Positions 1 to 11,095 of a DNA stretch of 64,000 nucleotides are shown here, piece after piece; position 1 is the first letter of the stretch, and every line of letters begins with the position of its first letter. The stretch is from Oegoconia quadripuncta (taxonomy: Eukaryota; Arthropoda; Insecta; Lepidoptera; Autostichidae): the NCBI GenBank assembly GCA_949316235.1, contig OX438741.1, forward strand, positions 25,239,324-25,303,323. The letters are read 5' to 3'. A model generated the notes under the pieces. That model did not search any database. It saw only the letters and a program-made list of their open reading frames with translations, and was not told the DNA's origin. The position numbers and the translations under genes were made by a program.

Positions 1-857
1 GAAATACAAATAACAACAACAATAACAATACAAAATGGAAATAAACAAACAAGCAACAACATGTTAAATCTTTCGTTTATCTTATCGGGGTCATGTTTTT
101 ATCTAACCCAGGTAATATACTTATTACAATAAGCAATAGTTATCCACTTTCTTACCAAGAAGCGATTGTCTATCGAAGGACCGTAATATCCGGAACAAAA
201 GTGAAAAGAAAAATAGTATGAGAAAAAAAACTTTATAAACTTAAAGTGAAGATTTCGTGAACAAAAAGAAATAAACAATATAAGTATGTAATTATAAGAA
301 GATTAACTTATTGGACTTATTTTATCAGTCAATAACTATAATTTAAAAAATGCATGACTTAAATTACAAATTTAGAAAACCTTCGAGGAACTAAACACAA
401 CAGTAACATCGAAGAATACAAAGCAACTGTGTTAAAAGCTAAATATCTTCGATATAGCTTATCCGTTATATTATTGTTATTATTCATCAAATATGGCTAA
501 GAACTTGTCCCTTCATTTAGTGTTTAATATAAAAGAAGCACTGAAATCGAACCACGCATTAATGAGATACTTCCAGACAAATTGTCTAAGTTCCGGACAA
601 AGACTGGACACTTACATGAGTGCAAACATAAATTAAGTACGTACCTACGTAATTTGAGGTCAATATCCGTTTTTCTTCCAACCATTAGAACAAGAATTTA
701 CAAAATACGATAGAGTTGAAAATATTTAATAGCTAAATGAGTATTACTAAAAACTAAGGTTTTTATAGATTTGCAATCTAAACTTCTTTCAATGAATGAT
801 ATATAACTATGTAAATTAATGCAATGTATTTTTTTTTCTTTTTTTTTTAATAAACAA
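1..857. other. AT-rich DNA, nothing recognised
   Basis: Intergenic AT-rich sequence downstream of Cyt-b5-r. No coding region or identifiable repeat was seen. Confidence 0.5.
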
Positions 858-1035
858 ATATTTCGGACACTTACTCCAATCATCTAGTCCCAAACTAAGC
901 AAAGCTTGTACTATGGATACTAGATAACGGATAAACATACATAAATATTTATATAAACATCCATGACTCGGGAATAAATGTTCATATTCATCACACTAAC
1001 ATTAACCCGTCGCGGGATTCGAATCCGCAACCGTT
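858..1035. repeat. SINE-family copy with tRNA B-box-like end
   Basis: Starts AATATTTCGGACACTTACTC, continues CCAATCATCTAGTCCCAAAC and ends in GGGATTCGAATCCGC, a Pol III B-box-like motif. Related copies lie at 1083-1185 (inverted), 6248-6425 and 55228-55350, so this is an interspersed family. Confidence 0.7.
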
Positions 1036-1082
1036 GGTTTCACAGGGAAGATTTATCATCTTGTTAGATTTATGCGCGAGTC

Positions 1083-1185
1083 ATGGATGTTTATATAAAT
1101 CTTTATGTATGTTCATCCGTTAAGTACAAGCTTTGCTTAGTTTGGGACTAGATGATTGGTGTATGTGCCCGAAATATTTATTTAA
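1083..1185. repeat. Inverted partial copy of the 858-1035 SINE
   Basis: The reverse complement matches 858 to about 975 over roughly 105 bp, with a few substitutions and a short deletion. It faces the first copy across a spacer of about 110 bp, just downstream of the Cyt-b5-r stop. Confidence 0.75.
1177..1182 (-). promoter_or_regulatory. Candidate poly(A) signal AATAAA
   Basis: AATAAA on the minus strand about 70 nt after the Cyt-b5-r stop. It lies at the end of the inverted SINE copy at 1083-1185, so the SINE may have supplied the signal. It is the closest AATAAA seen; use of the site is inferred. Confidence 0.4.
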
Positions 1186-1252
1186 TTAAAAAGCTTATAG
1201 TAGATAAGGGTACCAATATGTCTTTTTAATTTCTCTCTTTTTCACTTAAATC

Positions 1253-1532
1253 TCATTCCTCCAAGACATTGGGCTCTGTTTTTAAAGTCATTTTGATTTG
1301 TCCAATAAACATATCCAAAGAATCCGACATTACAAGTTTAGTTCTGAATTCGTCGCATGTTTTCAAAAATACTGGATACAGATGTGGTAGCACAGCGTGG
1401 TCGAGTGTGGGGAAAAGGTGATGCAACGCATGATCACCGAAGAATGTCATCACCTTGAAGAGATTTCCATTTATATCTGTTCGATCCATCACTGCCATTA
1501 ATTCAAAAATTCCCCAATCTGGATTCGGGTCG
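1253..1532 (-). CDS. Cyt-b5-r: Cyt-b5-r exon 5 (third histidine box, stop)
   Basis: 280 nt. The acceptor TTTTTCAG|CGACCC gives a Ser codon across the junction. It codes [13 protein letters not shown], then the HALHHLFP box (residues 394-398), and ends NVLEE at TGA 1253-1255. The intron before it is only 80 bp. Confidence 0.93.
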
Positions 1533-4500
1533 CTGAAAAATTCGTATTACGATCATCTTACATGCAAGGAAATACGAAAAATTTTATTCTTGTAAATTGA
1601 CTTGAAATTTACCTTATTTGGTCTCCATCCTTGAATATTTTTGGATGATGATGAGCAGCATTTGCGCCGATGTTGTAGAATATAAAACTACCAGTACAAT
1701 TTATCCACAGCCACATAATAAATGCATCATAGAGAGTAACGCCACTGGCGAGATACATCCATATAGGCAGGAGGAACCCAACTCCGTCATGCCAGCGATA
1801 ATGTTGGGTGAAAAAGCCTTTACGTATGAAATTCTGTAGAAATCTGTAAAAATCTAATTCGTTGCAGTAATATGTTATAAGCAATGCCTATTTTAGAAGT
1901 GTATGGTATTATATTGGGTCTTTACCTATGAAATTGGAGTTGTTTTTCTTCGTTAATCATATGTACCAATTCCTGCGATTTTCAAAGCTATATCCAAATT
2001 TGTTTTTTATTTGGAAAATGGAATATTATTTCAAGGTTTCACATGAAATATTTTTAATTAAAAATCACATAATAAAAAAATTTGAACAGAGCTTTTCATG
2101 TGCTTCCCATAATCATTTCTTAGATTTGCTGAAACTTTTATAAAGCGGTTACTTTTAAAAATTAACGCTGCCTATACTTAACTTAATGTTATTCGATAAT
2201 ACACACAAAGTTTAGCTAAATTTGGATTTGCCGTTCCCAAAAAAGAAATCAAAAATGTTTGCATGGAGAAAACAGTCTTAATGAAATTCTTCATACAAAT
2301 CGCCAATTTCATAGGTAAGGACCTAATATAATATAGTAACATTCGTAACTGCGAAGTCTGTAGGAGTAGTTGAGGATGATGGATTGTTGATGGAAAGTGC
2401 TAGAAACCGAAATGAAAGAGATACACTGAAGAGAAAACTACAGTTGATACGATCTAGGTTTGGCTCAATAAATTTTGGGTAAACCTGCATTAGTAGCATG
2501 ACAGGCGCGATAAACGTTTATGTAGCGCGAGATAATATTTGTCCTGCTCATTCGATTGGACGAAATAATATAAATTAAGATAAATATCCTTGGATATACA
2601 CACAGCGCCATCTAGTTCCACTCTAAGATCTATGCTTGTGTTGTGGATACCAGATGGTTAATATACTACACAATTATTTTATTTTTTTGTAAATAAATAC
2701 TTATTGTAAATGAAAACATTTATTTATTTTATTTATTTACTCATACAAACATGTCCGTATTCATCATACAAACATGTGCCCCTGGCGGGATTCGAACCCG
2801 CGACCTTTTGGTATAGTGGTCAGAGTTTCTAACCACTAGCACCAAACATGTCGTCAAATATATATTTAATAAGGTCGTCAATTATAAATAAATATATAAT
2901 ATATATTGCGCGCGACAAACAATCTCATGTTACGGGGGCTGGATCAAAAAGACGCTAGATTATTCTAGTGAATCTTGGTCAGAGTACGATGGGACTGGCA
3001 TGTCTAGAGGGACTCTTGGGTCCCATATTTTAATTTAGAGACTTGTCTCTAATTAAAATAAATAAAGATTATTTAAAAAAATATCATTGTTCACACTAAA
3101 ATCCCAAGCACTGTTGGCTTTTGATATACTTATTTAAACATAATATTGGCTTATTAATTACTCACCTTTTAACGAATGATAGAAGAAATGTAAATGGAAA
3201 TAGCAACATTTCAATCAAGAATGCAAATTTGGTAAAAAAAGGTACATCTTTTCTCGGATTCCAGAAAATAATTGGTTCAAATCCACTAACTTCCAAATCC
3301 ATAAGGGTATTAGGAAATAGATGATGAGATAGCGCGTGGGATACTCGAAAATCTCTGAAAAAGAACGTTTATTTAGTACGAAATGGGATCTTTATACCAG
3401 ACAACATGATTGTATGTCGCGAATTTTCACCAACTGTCTGCGTCTGTCGCTACAGATTCATACATTTCAAGGCTACGGTCAAATCTTTGCGAAAGCGTGA
3501 CGGGACGCGGCATGACAATTCGTTATGATCTATATCGGATTACGTCATCCCGGTAGACGAATACAAAAGATAGTGTTAAAATCTAATATATATCCGATTT
3601 CCATAGCTAGGAACGTATCTCCGGGTTTAATCTTAAATATTAAAAAAAATTGAATTTATAAAATCCTCGAAAGACTATGATATCATCGAAATTCACCAAA
3701 AAATTGTGTTTAAAGCTGAATATCTTCAAAACGGATTAACCGATTTTCATTTAGTCTGCAAAATTAGAAGTATTCTGTCGGACGAAATACTAGATACCTA
3801 TTTTATGCTTTTTACGAAGCTACTTCAAAAATTTTAAGGAATAATTTTTATTAAATTACTTAATTAGAGATTGATTAATAAAAGCTGTTATACGTATTAA
3901 ATAATTATTTAAAAATATATAAAAATTCAGATCATTTTTCTATGAAAATTCTATTTTTGTCTCAATTTTAAAACACTAATTGCATTTGCATTTCCTACTT
4001 TCTACCAAAGAACATTTATAGAGTTGCATATTTGAACGGCGATGGGCTCACCCCCTGTCGCTTGTGCATTTCTGTATATTGCGAAGGTGAATCGTGGGCG
4101 TTGTTTTATGCATTAATCTTTTAATGTTTGGAACACTCTAACGCTTTAGTTTGTTATATCACTGACCACCCCATTTGGGATAGAGGTCGTGTTGACTTTA
4201 TGTATGTTATACCTACACAAGTAATTGGTGCATATTACATGTGAGCTCAGCTCAATTTATTTATAAAAAGGGTCAGTCCGATTTTTGTGAATAATATGGT
4301 TTTCCCATTGAGTTAGTAAAAATTTTAATACCTGTAAGACCATAAACTGAAGTTGAATAGATACATTCGCCAATTACTCCTTCTATGAATATAGTTGTGT
4401 GCTGCCACTGTCAACCAGGCCAAAGCGAAAGATGCCATTAAATATGATACCATCACAACCCAATAGTTTGTAGCCCAACAAGCCAAGGCTGAAGTTATAA

Positions 4501-5339
4501 ACAAAGTAGAGAGTAGTCCATCTGTAATCATGTCTGCGCTTCTTGCTGTTGCCTTTGGTACATTCTTGAGTTCTTCCACTACACTTCTTTTCAAAGTACG
4601 ATAAAATCCATCGTCTTTAAATGTAAAAGGCGAATTTCTTGGAGATTTTGCATCCCGGACATAGTAATTTTCTAGTATTTTGTCTACAGATGGATTTAAG
4701 TGATGAGTTTCAAAAGCTTCTGTTATATCTGTACCCTGTGAATTATATAGGAATTATTAGAATTTTGAATGTACAAAATTTTACCATTCGTTTACTTATA
4801 AGGATAATATTTTAATATTTTTAAGGACTACCTACGTTGTGTAAGATATTATAATTTCCTATTTGTTACAACGACCATTGACGGCCGTCTGGTTCGTTAG
4901 AAAAAAGGTGCACTGCGACCGAAAAATCCGAAAAAATAATGCACTATTAAAGATTATTATAATTGTGACAAGAGATTTTATAAACCTCTCCATTCCCTTA
5001 CTCTAACTTCTGCTGCGTAATTCAATTCATAATATTTTTCTTGATAAAAATGAATAATTAGCTATGACAGCCGATTGGATTTACCTTAGTGAGCTCCAGC
5101 CATTCCTCTCCACCGGGGTGCCTCTTAACGAAATCAGTCAAATCGTAAATTCTATTGTTAACGCGCCACAAGCCTTCTGCTCCGTCGTCCATAGCTTTTC
5201 CAATCAGCCATTGTACCGGATCTCTAAGTCCCTCGTCTCTTAAAGAGGGATACTTCAATTGAGGGAAACTAACGTGAGTCTTTTTCTCTAAAGCTCTTCG
5301 ATGTGCGATTTCCAAATATTCCGAGTCTTTAGGTGCCAT
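1253..5339 (-). CDS. Cyt-b5-r: Cytochrome b5-related protein (b5 domain fused to fatty-acid-desaturase-like domain), 5 exons
   Basis: Join of exons 5085-5339, 4332-4735, 3166-3354, 1613-1843 and 1253-1532 (1359 nt, 452 aa plus TGA). Every junction is GT-AG and the frame stays open. Residues about 45-120 form a cytochrome b5 heme domain: HPGG at 74-77, then [12 protein letters not shown] with the second heme-ligand histidine at 96 or 97. Residues about 150-450 are a membrane desaturase-like domain with histidine boxes HNYIH (198-202), HALSHH (226-231) and HALHH (394-398) and several hydrophobic segments. The length is close to that of the fly homologue (about 436 aa, from memory). The family is expected to sit in the ER membrane and take electrons through b5, but its substrate is not established, so a specific desaturation is not claimed. 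The ATG at 5337-5339 is preceded by AAA, a good animal start context. No damage is seen, so the gene is likely functional. Confidence 0.93.
1613..1843 (-). CDS. Cyt-b5-r: Cyt-b5-r exon 4
   Basis: 231 nt. The acceptor is TTTACAG|ATTTCTAC and the donor ATAAG|GTAAAT. It codes [12 protein letters not shown] through a hydrophobic stretch ([14 protein letters not shown]) to a histidine cluster HHHPKIF near residues 347-353. Confidence 0.92.
1914..2326. mobile_element. TA-flanked MITE in Cyt-b5-r intron 3
   Basis: Terminal inverted repeats of about 24 bp: left TTGGGTCTTTACCTATGAAA, right the reverse complement of TTAGGTCCTTACCTATGAAA. Both ends are flanked by TA, the target duplication of Tc1/mariner-type elements. 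No ORF lies inside, so it is non-autonomous. Confidence 0.65.
2594..2872. repeat. tRNA-derived SINE in intron 3
   Basis: Contains CACACAGCGCCATCTAGTTC, TGTAAATAAATACTTATT and, at the far end, GCGGGATTCGAACCCGC plus a tRNA-like A-box region read on the minus strand. The same modules recur at 19713-19950 and, truncated, at 50618-50810. Confidence 0.7.
3166..3354 (-). CDS. Cyt-b5-r: Cyt-b5-r exon 3 (second histidine box)
   Basis: 189 nt. The acceptor TTTTTCAG|AGATTTT completes the split Arg codon, and the donor is AAAAG|GTGAGT. It codes [16 protein letters not shown], containing the HxxxHH box, then a hydrophobic segment ending LLSFVK. The opposite-strand reading frame over this exon is a shadow. 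Confidence 0.92.
3355..4331 (-). other. Cyt-b5-r intron 2
   Basis: 977-bp AT-rich intron. It contains one interspersed repeat (4040-4210, listed separately). The rest shows nothing recognisable. Confidence 0.8.
4040..4210. repeat. Interspersed repeat (SINE-like) in intron 2
   Basis: Begins GATGGGCTCACCCCCTGTCG and includes TGCATTTCTGTATATTGCGA, GCATTAATCTTTTAATG and CCCATTTGGGATA. A second copy is at 61945-62090, and one end recurs inverted near 44803-44825. Confidence 0.65.
4332..4735 (-). CDS. Cyt-b5-r: Cyt-b5-r exon 2 (second heme ligand, first histidine box)
   Basis: 404 nt. The acceptor is TTCACAG|GGTACAGAT and the donor ACAG|GTATT, leaving two bases of an Arg codon. It codes the end of the b5 domain, a hydrophobic pair of segments (about residues 157-198) and the first histidine box HNYIH. 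Confidence 0.92.
4736..5084 (-). other. Cyt-b5-r intron 1
   Basis: 349-bp intron between the two halves of the heme domain. No repeat or ORF of note was recognised. Confidence 0.8.
5085..5339 (-). CDS. Cyt-b5-r: Cyt-b5-r exon 1 (start codon, heme-binding HPGG)
   Basis: 255 nt coding residues 1-85, beginning [10 protein letters not shown] and ending LELTK. The donor is AAG|GTAAAT, phase 0. It carries the HPGG heme motif at residues 74-77. Confidence 0.93.
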
Positions 5340-5804
5340 TTTAGAAAAAGTAAATAACCGACTAATTAAAAAATATTATTGTACAGCCCAACCGCTCTCG
5401 CTATGAGTTAACCTTTTTCTGATAACACACTCAAATGTGATTGTCTTAAATACTGATATTAATTCTACATCAAAATAATAGTTATATCAGAAGAAACCTT
5501 TTGCACTTGATATCGCACACTGCGATTACATAAGTAGCAGACGCAAAGATTTTGCATTTGTTAATTTAAAAAAACATGCACTGTGCTCTTTCTTGCCATA
5601 TGTGTAAACAGCGATATTTATTGGGGATAAAATATCCTAATTCTGAAGCTTTACATACCATGATGTTCATTATTGTGTTCCAACGAGACGTTACTGTCTA
5701 AAACTTGGCATATAAGTAACTATATATAGCTTGAAGTGTGAACGTCCGAAGGTCCAAGAGAACTTCACCAAAACTCCGTCAAACATTTCGATAATTTATT
5801 ACGT
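5340..5804. promoter_or_regulatory. 5' flank of Cyt-b5-r
   Basis: Region upstream of the minus-strand start codon, presumably holding the 5' UTR and core promoter. Weak TATA/initiator-like strings (TATTTAAG, ATCAGTA) occur around 5450-5465, but no site is compelling. No repeat was recognised before 5805. Confidence 0.3.
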
Positions 5805-6065
5805 TGCATTCGTGGCGCAGTCGTAATCGCTTTTTTTTCGATTAGCGAAGTTAAGTAACGCGCTGTCAGTCTTTAGATAGGTGATCACTTGTGGTTTTTC
5901 ATACGAGTGTTTCCGTGCTTGTTGCGTATAGGGGCGCTTGAAAACACGGACTGTCTGGAGTTCAATCCACTAAGCGCGTTATAAGCTTGCCTGGTGGATT
6001 ACTTACTTCTTCCTGTTGAGAGGTGGGTTTCAACAGTGGGAGCGTGAGGCTGTTAATCCAAATGA
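5805..6065 (+). repeat. Chimeric tRNA/5S-rRNA-derived SINE, copy 1
   Basis: Begins with a tRNA A-box-like GTGGCGCAGTCGTAATCGC. It then passes into 5S rRNA-like sequence: GATTAGCGAAGTTAAGTAAC, a degenerate GGTGATCACTTGTGG and TTTCCGTGCTTG. A third, unrelated body follows. Copies 2 and 3 are at 10868-11095 and 17525-17770. A tRNA/5S chimeric SINE has, as I recall, been described in a noctuid moth; identity with it is not verified. Confidence 0.65.
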
Positions 6066-6247
6066 GGACTTATAATTCTCTATAATTGAACCGTCTAAAG
6101 TTGGCAAAACAACCGGTTTCACTCTCTATCTCTCCTGTAAATCATCAAATCTTAACCTTATTTATATGGGCCATCCGGTAATAAACCCTATCAAATAAAA
6201 AACAATCATCAAAATCGATTAAGTGACGAAAATGTGGGTATAATAAT

Positions 6248-6425
6248 AAATATTTCGGACAACTACACCAATCATCTAATCCCAAACTAAGCAAAGATTG
6301 TGCTACGGATACTAGATAACGAATCAACGGATCAATATTTATATAAACATCCGTGACTCGGGAATAAGTGTTCGCGTTCATCACACAAACATTTACCCCT
6401 CGCGGAATTCGAACCCGCAATGGAA
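6248..6425. repeat. SINE-family copy (as 858-1035)
   Basis: Same order of modules: AATATTTCGGACAACTACAC, CCAATCATCTAATCCCAAAC, then GCGGAATTCGAACCCGC. Opposite-strand reading frames across it are not genes. Confidence 0.7.
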
Positions 6426-7789
6426 AAAAAATACATACAGACGAACATAGTAAAAGAGATAAGTTCACCTTTATACACGTGACCTATCGTTTGTACTCTA
6501 ATATGTAATATTTCGGTGCAATAAAGAAAATCCTCCTTTTGGGAATCGGTTAAAAATACTTGGACGTAATAAATAAAAATCGTTGAAATCCAACTATGAA
6601 TTATGTCGTTTGAGTATTTATCAATTTTGGGTTCAACTCTTACGTACGTGAGTGAGGTTATCAATATAGTTACAAGTTTAGAAGGGGACTTAATGTAATT
6701 TAAGTGTAATGCATTTGACAATAAACAAATAATTGAATTGATCTCGTTGTTTATGTTACAAAACGTACTTGAATTTAAGTAGTTGAACTAATTAGCATAT
6801 ACCTACTTCAAACTGCGAAATTAAGATTAAATCTACTCAATTAATACAATTTAATGTTCTGTATGCAATGTACAAAATATCCTAAGTTTAACAATAAATT
6901 GGCAAGGGCTCCTATTCAAATGAACGAGAAGACAATAAAAACAAATAAATTATTGCATCTAATTTAAGAATCCTTCCTTCGTCAAGAATCCTGTCTAATA
7001 GTTAGTTATGACAATATTGACAAAATGCCATGGGCTGCTTTTTCGGGGTTTCTTCAAACGGAAACTAAAATTATAGCTGTGGTGTGACTGCATCACATTA
7101 GTTTTATCGTAAATTTTAGAGTCACAGAATAATCGTTATTACTTCTTGAGCTGAATTGATTCTAAACAATTTTAAAGAAATTAAATATATGTAGTAATAA
7201 GTATCTATATTCGAAACCTACCAGACATTCTACGAAAACAAACACATAAGAAAAATGGATCTTTAATTAAAAAAAAACCTTTAACATTTATGGTCCTCAA
7301 GTGGATGAGCAATTTTTTTACAGCATAAACCTTCTAGGTGTTCCGACACATTTTCTTAAAGGGTTGGAATGAGGTGCGTGCTCCCTAATTTGAATTTAAC
7401 CTCAACAAGGTCGTAAAAACCTCGTAACCCTGCCGCTGAGGTCGCTCTTAATTTGGAAACTTGCCTGCCGATACCAACCGAATGTTGCAAAATAATAAAT
7501 TTCTAAAGATAAACTCGCCCTGTTCAATACCTTCATCTCTCTTGATTAAATACAATATATATTCATAAATATCTAACGTAACGACGATTACACCAAATGG
7601 AGTATAGTCAGAGATATTCCAAATATAAGCGTTTGGATGTTTCAAATGTACACGTGACTTTTACACAGGGTACAATTTGCATCTAAATGAAAATAAAATT
7701 GCTAGTATTGCCTCGTAGGAGGTCAGAATTGCAATAATTTTAAGTACCTAGGATTTTGATGACACTTCTCTGATATAAAACTAATTAAG
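6426..7789. other. AT-rich DNA, nothing recognised
   Basis: No gene or identifiable repeat. The longest open frames are short, AT-rich and without motif support. Confidence 0.5.
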
Positions 7790-8108
7790 TTTTTTTATGC
7801 AAAACGGGTTAGCTAGCGCTTGACCTCAATCACACCTGATGTTAAGTGAAGATGAGGCTGAAGATAGAAGCGCCATATTATTTGGGGCACTGGCTATCTT
7901 ATCTCTGACAACCGGAAAACAACAATGCTATTAACATAACTGTTTTGGCGACAGACTTAGATAAGGTGGTGGTAGCTAGCCAGGCGGATATATAAAATCC
8001 CCTACCACCAACCAAATCGAGTACTAACCATGTACCCCGCCGGAGATCGAACCCGTGACCTCCTATTCGTAAACCCTATGTTGTTTCCATTGAGCCGCAG
8101 AAGTGGTT
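7790..8108 (-). repeat. About 330-bp tRNA-derived SINE, full-length minus copy
   Basis: Read on the minus strand it has a tRNA-like head with B box GGGTTCGATCTCC, then GTGGTAGGGG, ATCTTATCTAAG, GTCAGAGATAAGATAG and the tail CATCTTCACTTAACATCAGG followed by GTGTGATTGAGGTC and an A-rich end. Same family as 16669-16999, 40001-40316, 40787-41022 and the split copy 20545-20628 + 38098-38355. Confidence 0.8.
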
Positions 8109-9399
8109 AAAAAAAGTGGTGTTAAATAGTTAGCTATTTCTTCCTAGACTAGAAGAAATTGTTATCACCAGACCATATCAATATCTCCGAAAGTTATCAA
8201 CGTTTTTATGAACGTTGTTTGAAAAGGTAGGTTATAATAAGTACCTATTACCTCCAGGGTCCCATTTATATTTTGTGAAGTTTTGATGAGGTAGTCCGCT
8301 AATAGAGAAGGGAATCTCTCAAGAGATCTATTGACGTCAGTTTACCAAATTAAAGTGTTATGTTTTTAAAAGCACCTTTAGGAAGTGTGAAATAAGATCA
8401 GGTTATAAATGAGATACACATTTCATCCACCCCATAATGAAGGTGGATATAAACCACCTTAACAATACTGAATACAAATAAATAAAAAGGCATAATCTTA
8501 AAATAACTTAGTCAGAGGTTGCTCTTGCTTCGAGGTCCGTTTGAGCTGTTCCATACATTTGGAGCGAGTTCATTTCGCTTCAGCTCCGGAATTATAATTT
8601 GTATTGAGTAATAGGTAAGTTTGTTATCAGTTTAAAGTAATTTCGTGTAATTTAACAATATTTTACCAATGTAACTAAAATTATAAGTATATTTAATAAC
8701 TGGAAAACCAATTATATATAAATTGTATTTTAGACGAATCTAACGACACCTTGCATTTCAACAAAGGCCAAGTCTCTCTGACCATTATTAAGTACTTGCC
8801 TACCTATTAATAATTTTCTGACTAAGAAAATTTACAACCATATTATCGCCTTCGTTTTGGTCAGGTTAGGTTAGGTTCCATCTATATCAATACATTTCTG
8901 GTCGTCTTTAGCAAATCTTGTACATCATTATGGTAGATCGTCTGTCTTTCTATCGTTTCGTATGTCCTACTCCTTGCCCCATCTCTAAGGCACATGGTGG
9001 TTAACTTTGTTGTCTATTTGGTCTGATCTGACCTCATGGTTCCCCGTCTTTTTAGTTCCCCATTTGTTCCGCAATTTGATCCGGTCCATCCCACCCTAGC
9101 AAATTTTTAGTTAATATTTAGTTTTGTTAAAACCCATGTCTGATAACAATAAACACTACGATATACTTTATATATATTGGTACCTATAGACTAGATAAGA
9201 AGTTCGTGTTATAAAAAAACAGACAAATATTATAAATGGAATAAGAAAAATTCCCGGTGTAAGATGTTGAAAGGAAACAATCAAATATTCTATTTGCGGA
9301 TAAAGTGAGGTCACAAGGTCAAATGCGTGTCGGGAAAACGTGCTCACAATGGAAACAGAATCATTTTATTTCAAAATCAGAAATATATTATTATGTAGT
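8109..9399. other. Intergenic DNA, nothing recognised
   Basis: No gene seen. A very short TTAGG-like run (GGTTAGGTTAGGTT near 8865) is present but far too short to call telomeric. Confidence 0.5.
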
Positions 9400-9506
9400 C
9401 AAATGCTATATTATAATATATAATTGCTATCTTATGATAGCAATTATATAAGTCGGTTCTGAATTATGTCTAGCTAAGCTATCTTTTTACCGTATTTTCC
9501 CTGGGC
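9400..9506. mobile_element. Truncated MITE end, same family as 62164-62689
   Basis: Ends ACCGTATTTTCCCTGGGC followed by TA. Read in reverse it matches the left end of the element at 62164, including CAGAACCGACTTATATAATTG versus CAGAACGGACTTATAATAATTG. Its inner edge is a small perfect hairpin, ATAATTGCTATC/GATAGCAATTAT. Confidence 0.6.
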
Positions 9507-10867
9507 TAATAAAATAATATTACCAACTACAGATGGTAATATTAGTAATATTATAAGACTACAGTCTAAACGCCTCAGCCGATTTGGACAACTGAATTGT
9601 CCTTAGATTTCTTACTGGGAACTGTCACTGAGTATATGTCGTCATCAGTAGCGTGCCCTCCATAGAGGCAGAAAGGCAGTGCCTATATACCCTTATAAGC
9701 TTTCCTCGAAATACATTGTCATACTGATGTGAACAGAAATAATGGTTTAGTTAAAATAGTTTTGATACATAATGTACAGTCAGCTGCAGATAAACCAAAC
9801 CAGAAAATTAAATAGGTATGTACATTGGTATAATTATTAATAACTAAAAGTATTTGTGGTAAAAGGATTGCGCGACAGCATTTGCTGCCAATATAACGCA
9901 TGGCATTTGACAGCCCTGGGTTTCAGCGCCACTCTCTCTCAATCAAGTTAAAAAAAACATACATACCTACAAACGAATATATAGATTATAATAGATACAG
10001 AAAGACACAGTGATATCCGTTTTAAATATAATATATACCTACTTTGAGTAAAACCCGACTACAAATAAAAGAAGGTGCGAAGCCGCCACCCAGTATGTAA
10101 AGGACGACTCCAAAGGCACAGAATAGAGAAGTTATTAATAGCTCATTGTAACTCCACAAATATGACCATTATTTTTATTATCTCAGTCAGGTCCTATGGT
10201 CTCGCCGAAGTTATCATATTTTGAATGGGAACGGGCTGAAGTTATCTGCAGATCGGAGCAATTCATTCCCCGCAAATTGGCTATTCATCCTCACATAAGC
10301 GTGAGTTATTGAGGTACCGCCGCTTCCTAGATAAACATCTTCCACCATAATGTGGTATAAAGCTCATAACAAAATTTTAATTTTCTCTCCCTTTTATCAT
10401 AAAATTATGTTGGTACTTTTTACATATTAAAATTGCTTAGACATTCGCTTTACATATTTTGCTGAAACAGCCACATCTGTTGAAGGAGACGGAGGGAAAT
10501 ATTGGCCGCTTTATAAAGTTTATTAAAATGTTACCACCTGAAATTTCGGACCTAATGCTTGTAAAGCGTATCTTCCCATTTCTATGTTTGAAGTAACTGA
10601 TATGAAAATTGGCTTTCCTATAATCTTTATCTTGCAGTCGTCACCTTTTCTTTATTTATTTAGGTAATGTAGGTACATTATCTTAAATATGTATAGTGTA
10701 TAGTCTTGTTCTTATATATAATAAAGCAACCATACAAAATAAATATTTCCATGGTAACAAAACCATAAGTTAATAATTGAAATGTCAAAAATTGCCAAAA
10801 CAACCGACTTCAGTAAGGTTCCCTTCGCTATGTCAGGAGGGCATCATCAGATCTTCACCAACTTTAT
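9507..10867. other. Intergenic DNA, nothing recognised
   Basis: Only a 10-bp-stem hairpin (AATATTACCA...TGGTAATATT, 9517-9544) was noticed. No gene or identifiable repeat. Confidence 0.5.
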
Positions 10868-11095
10868 ATGAATGCACTCATAGCGCAATCGCATCCGCTA
10901 TTGTGTTTTCGATTAGCGAAGTTAAGCAATGTCTGGCGCGGTTAGTCCTTGGATGGGTGACTAGTGGCATTTTAATACGAGTATTTCCGTGCTTCGGAGG
11001 GCACCACCAATCCACACTGGGGCCGCGTGGTAGTTATGGTCCGAACCCTATCTCAGTAAGAGGAGACTGTGGCCTAACTGTGGGAGAGTGAGTGT
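10868..11095 (+). repeat. Chimeric tRNA/5S-rRNA-derived SINE, copy 2
   Basis: The best-preserved copy: ATAGCGCAATCGCATCCG (degenerate A box), then GATTAGCGAAGTTAAGCAAT, GGCGCGGTTAGTCCTTGGAT, GGGTGACTAGTGG and TTTCCGTGCTTCGG, which follow 5S rRNA in order. The tail is GGAGACTGTGGCC...GTGGGAG. Confidence 0.7.

Larger units (their letters stand above)
1844..3165 (-). other. Cyt-b5-r intron 3
   Basis: 1322-bp intron, mostly made of two insertions listed separately: a TA-flanked MITE (1914-2326) and a tRNA-derived SINE (2594-2872). Confidence 0.8.

Noticed and set aside
3121..3324. 67-codon plus-strand open frame
   Set aside because: It is the antisense shadow of Cyt-b5-r exon 3.
8860..8875. Interstitial telomere repeat (TTAGG)
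   Set aside because: Fewer than three units; expected by chance or as a scrap of a repeat.
10915..11010. 5S rRNA gene
   Set aside because: Only part of 5S is present, it is diverged, and it sits inside a SINE with a tRNA-like start and an unrelated tail.
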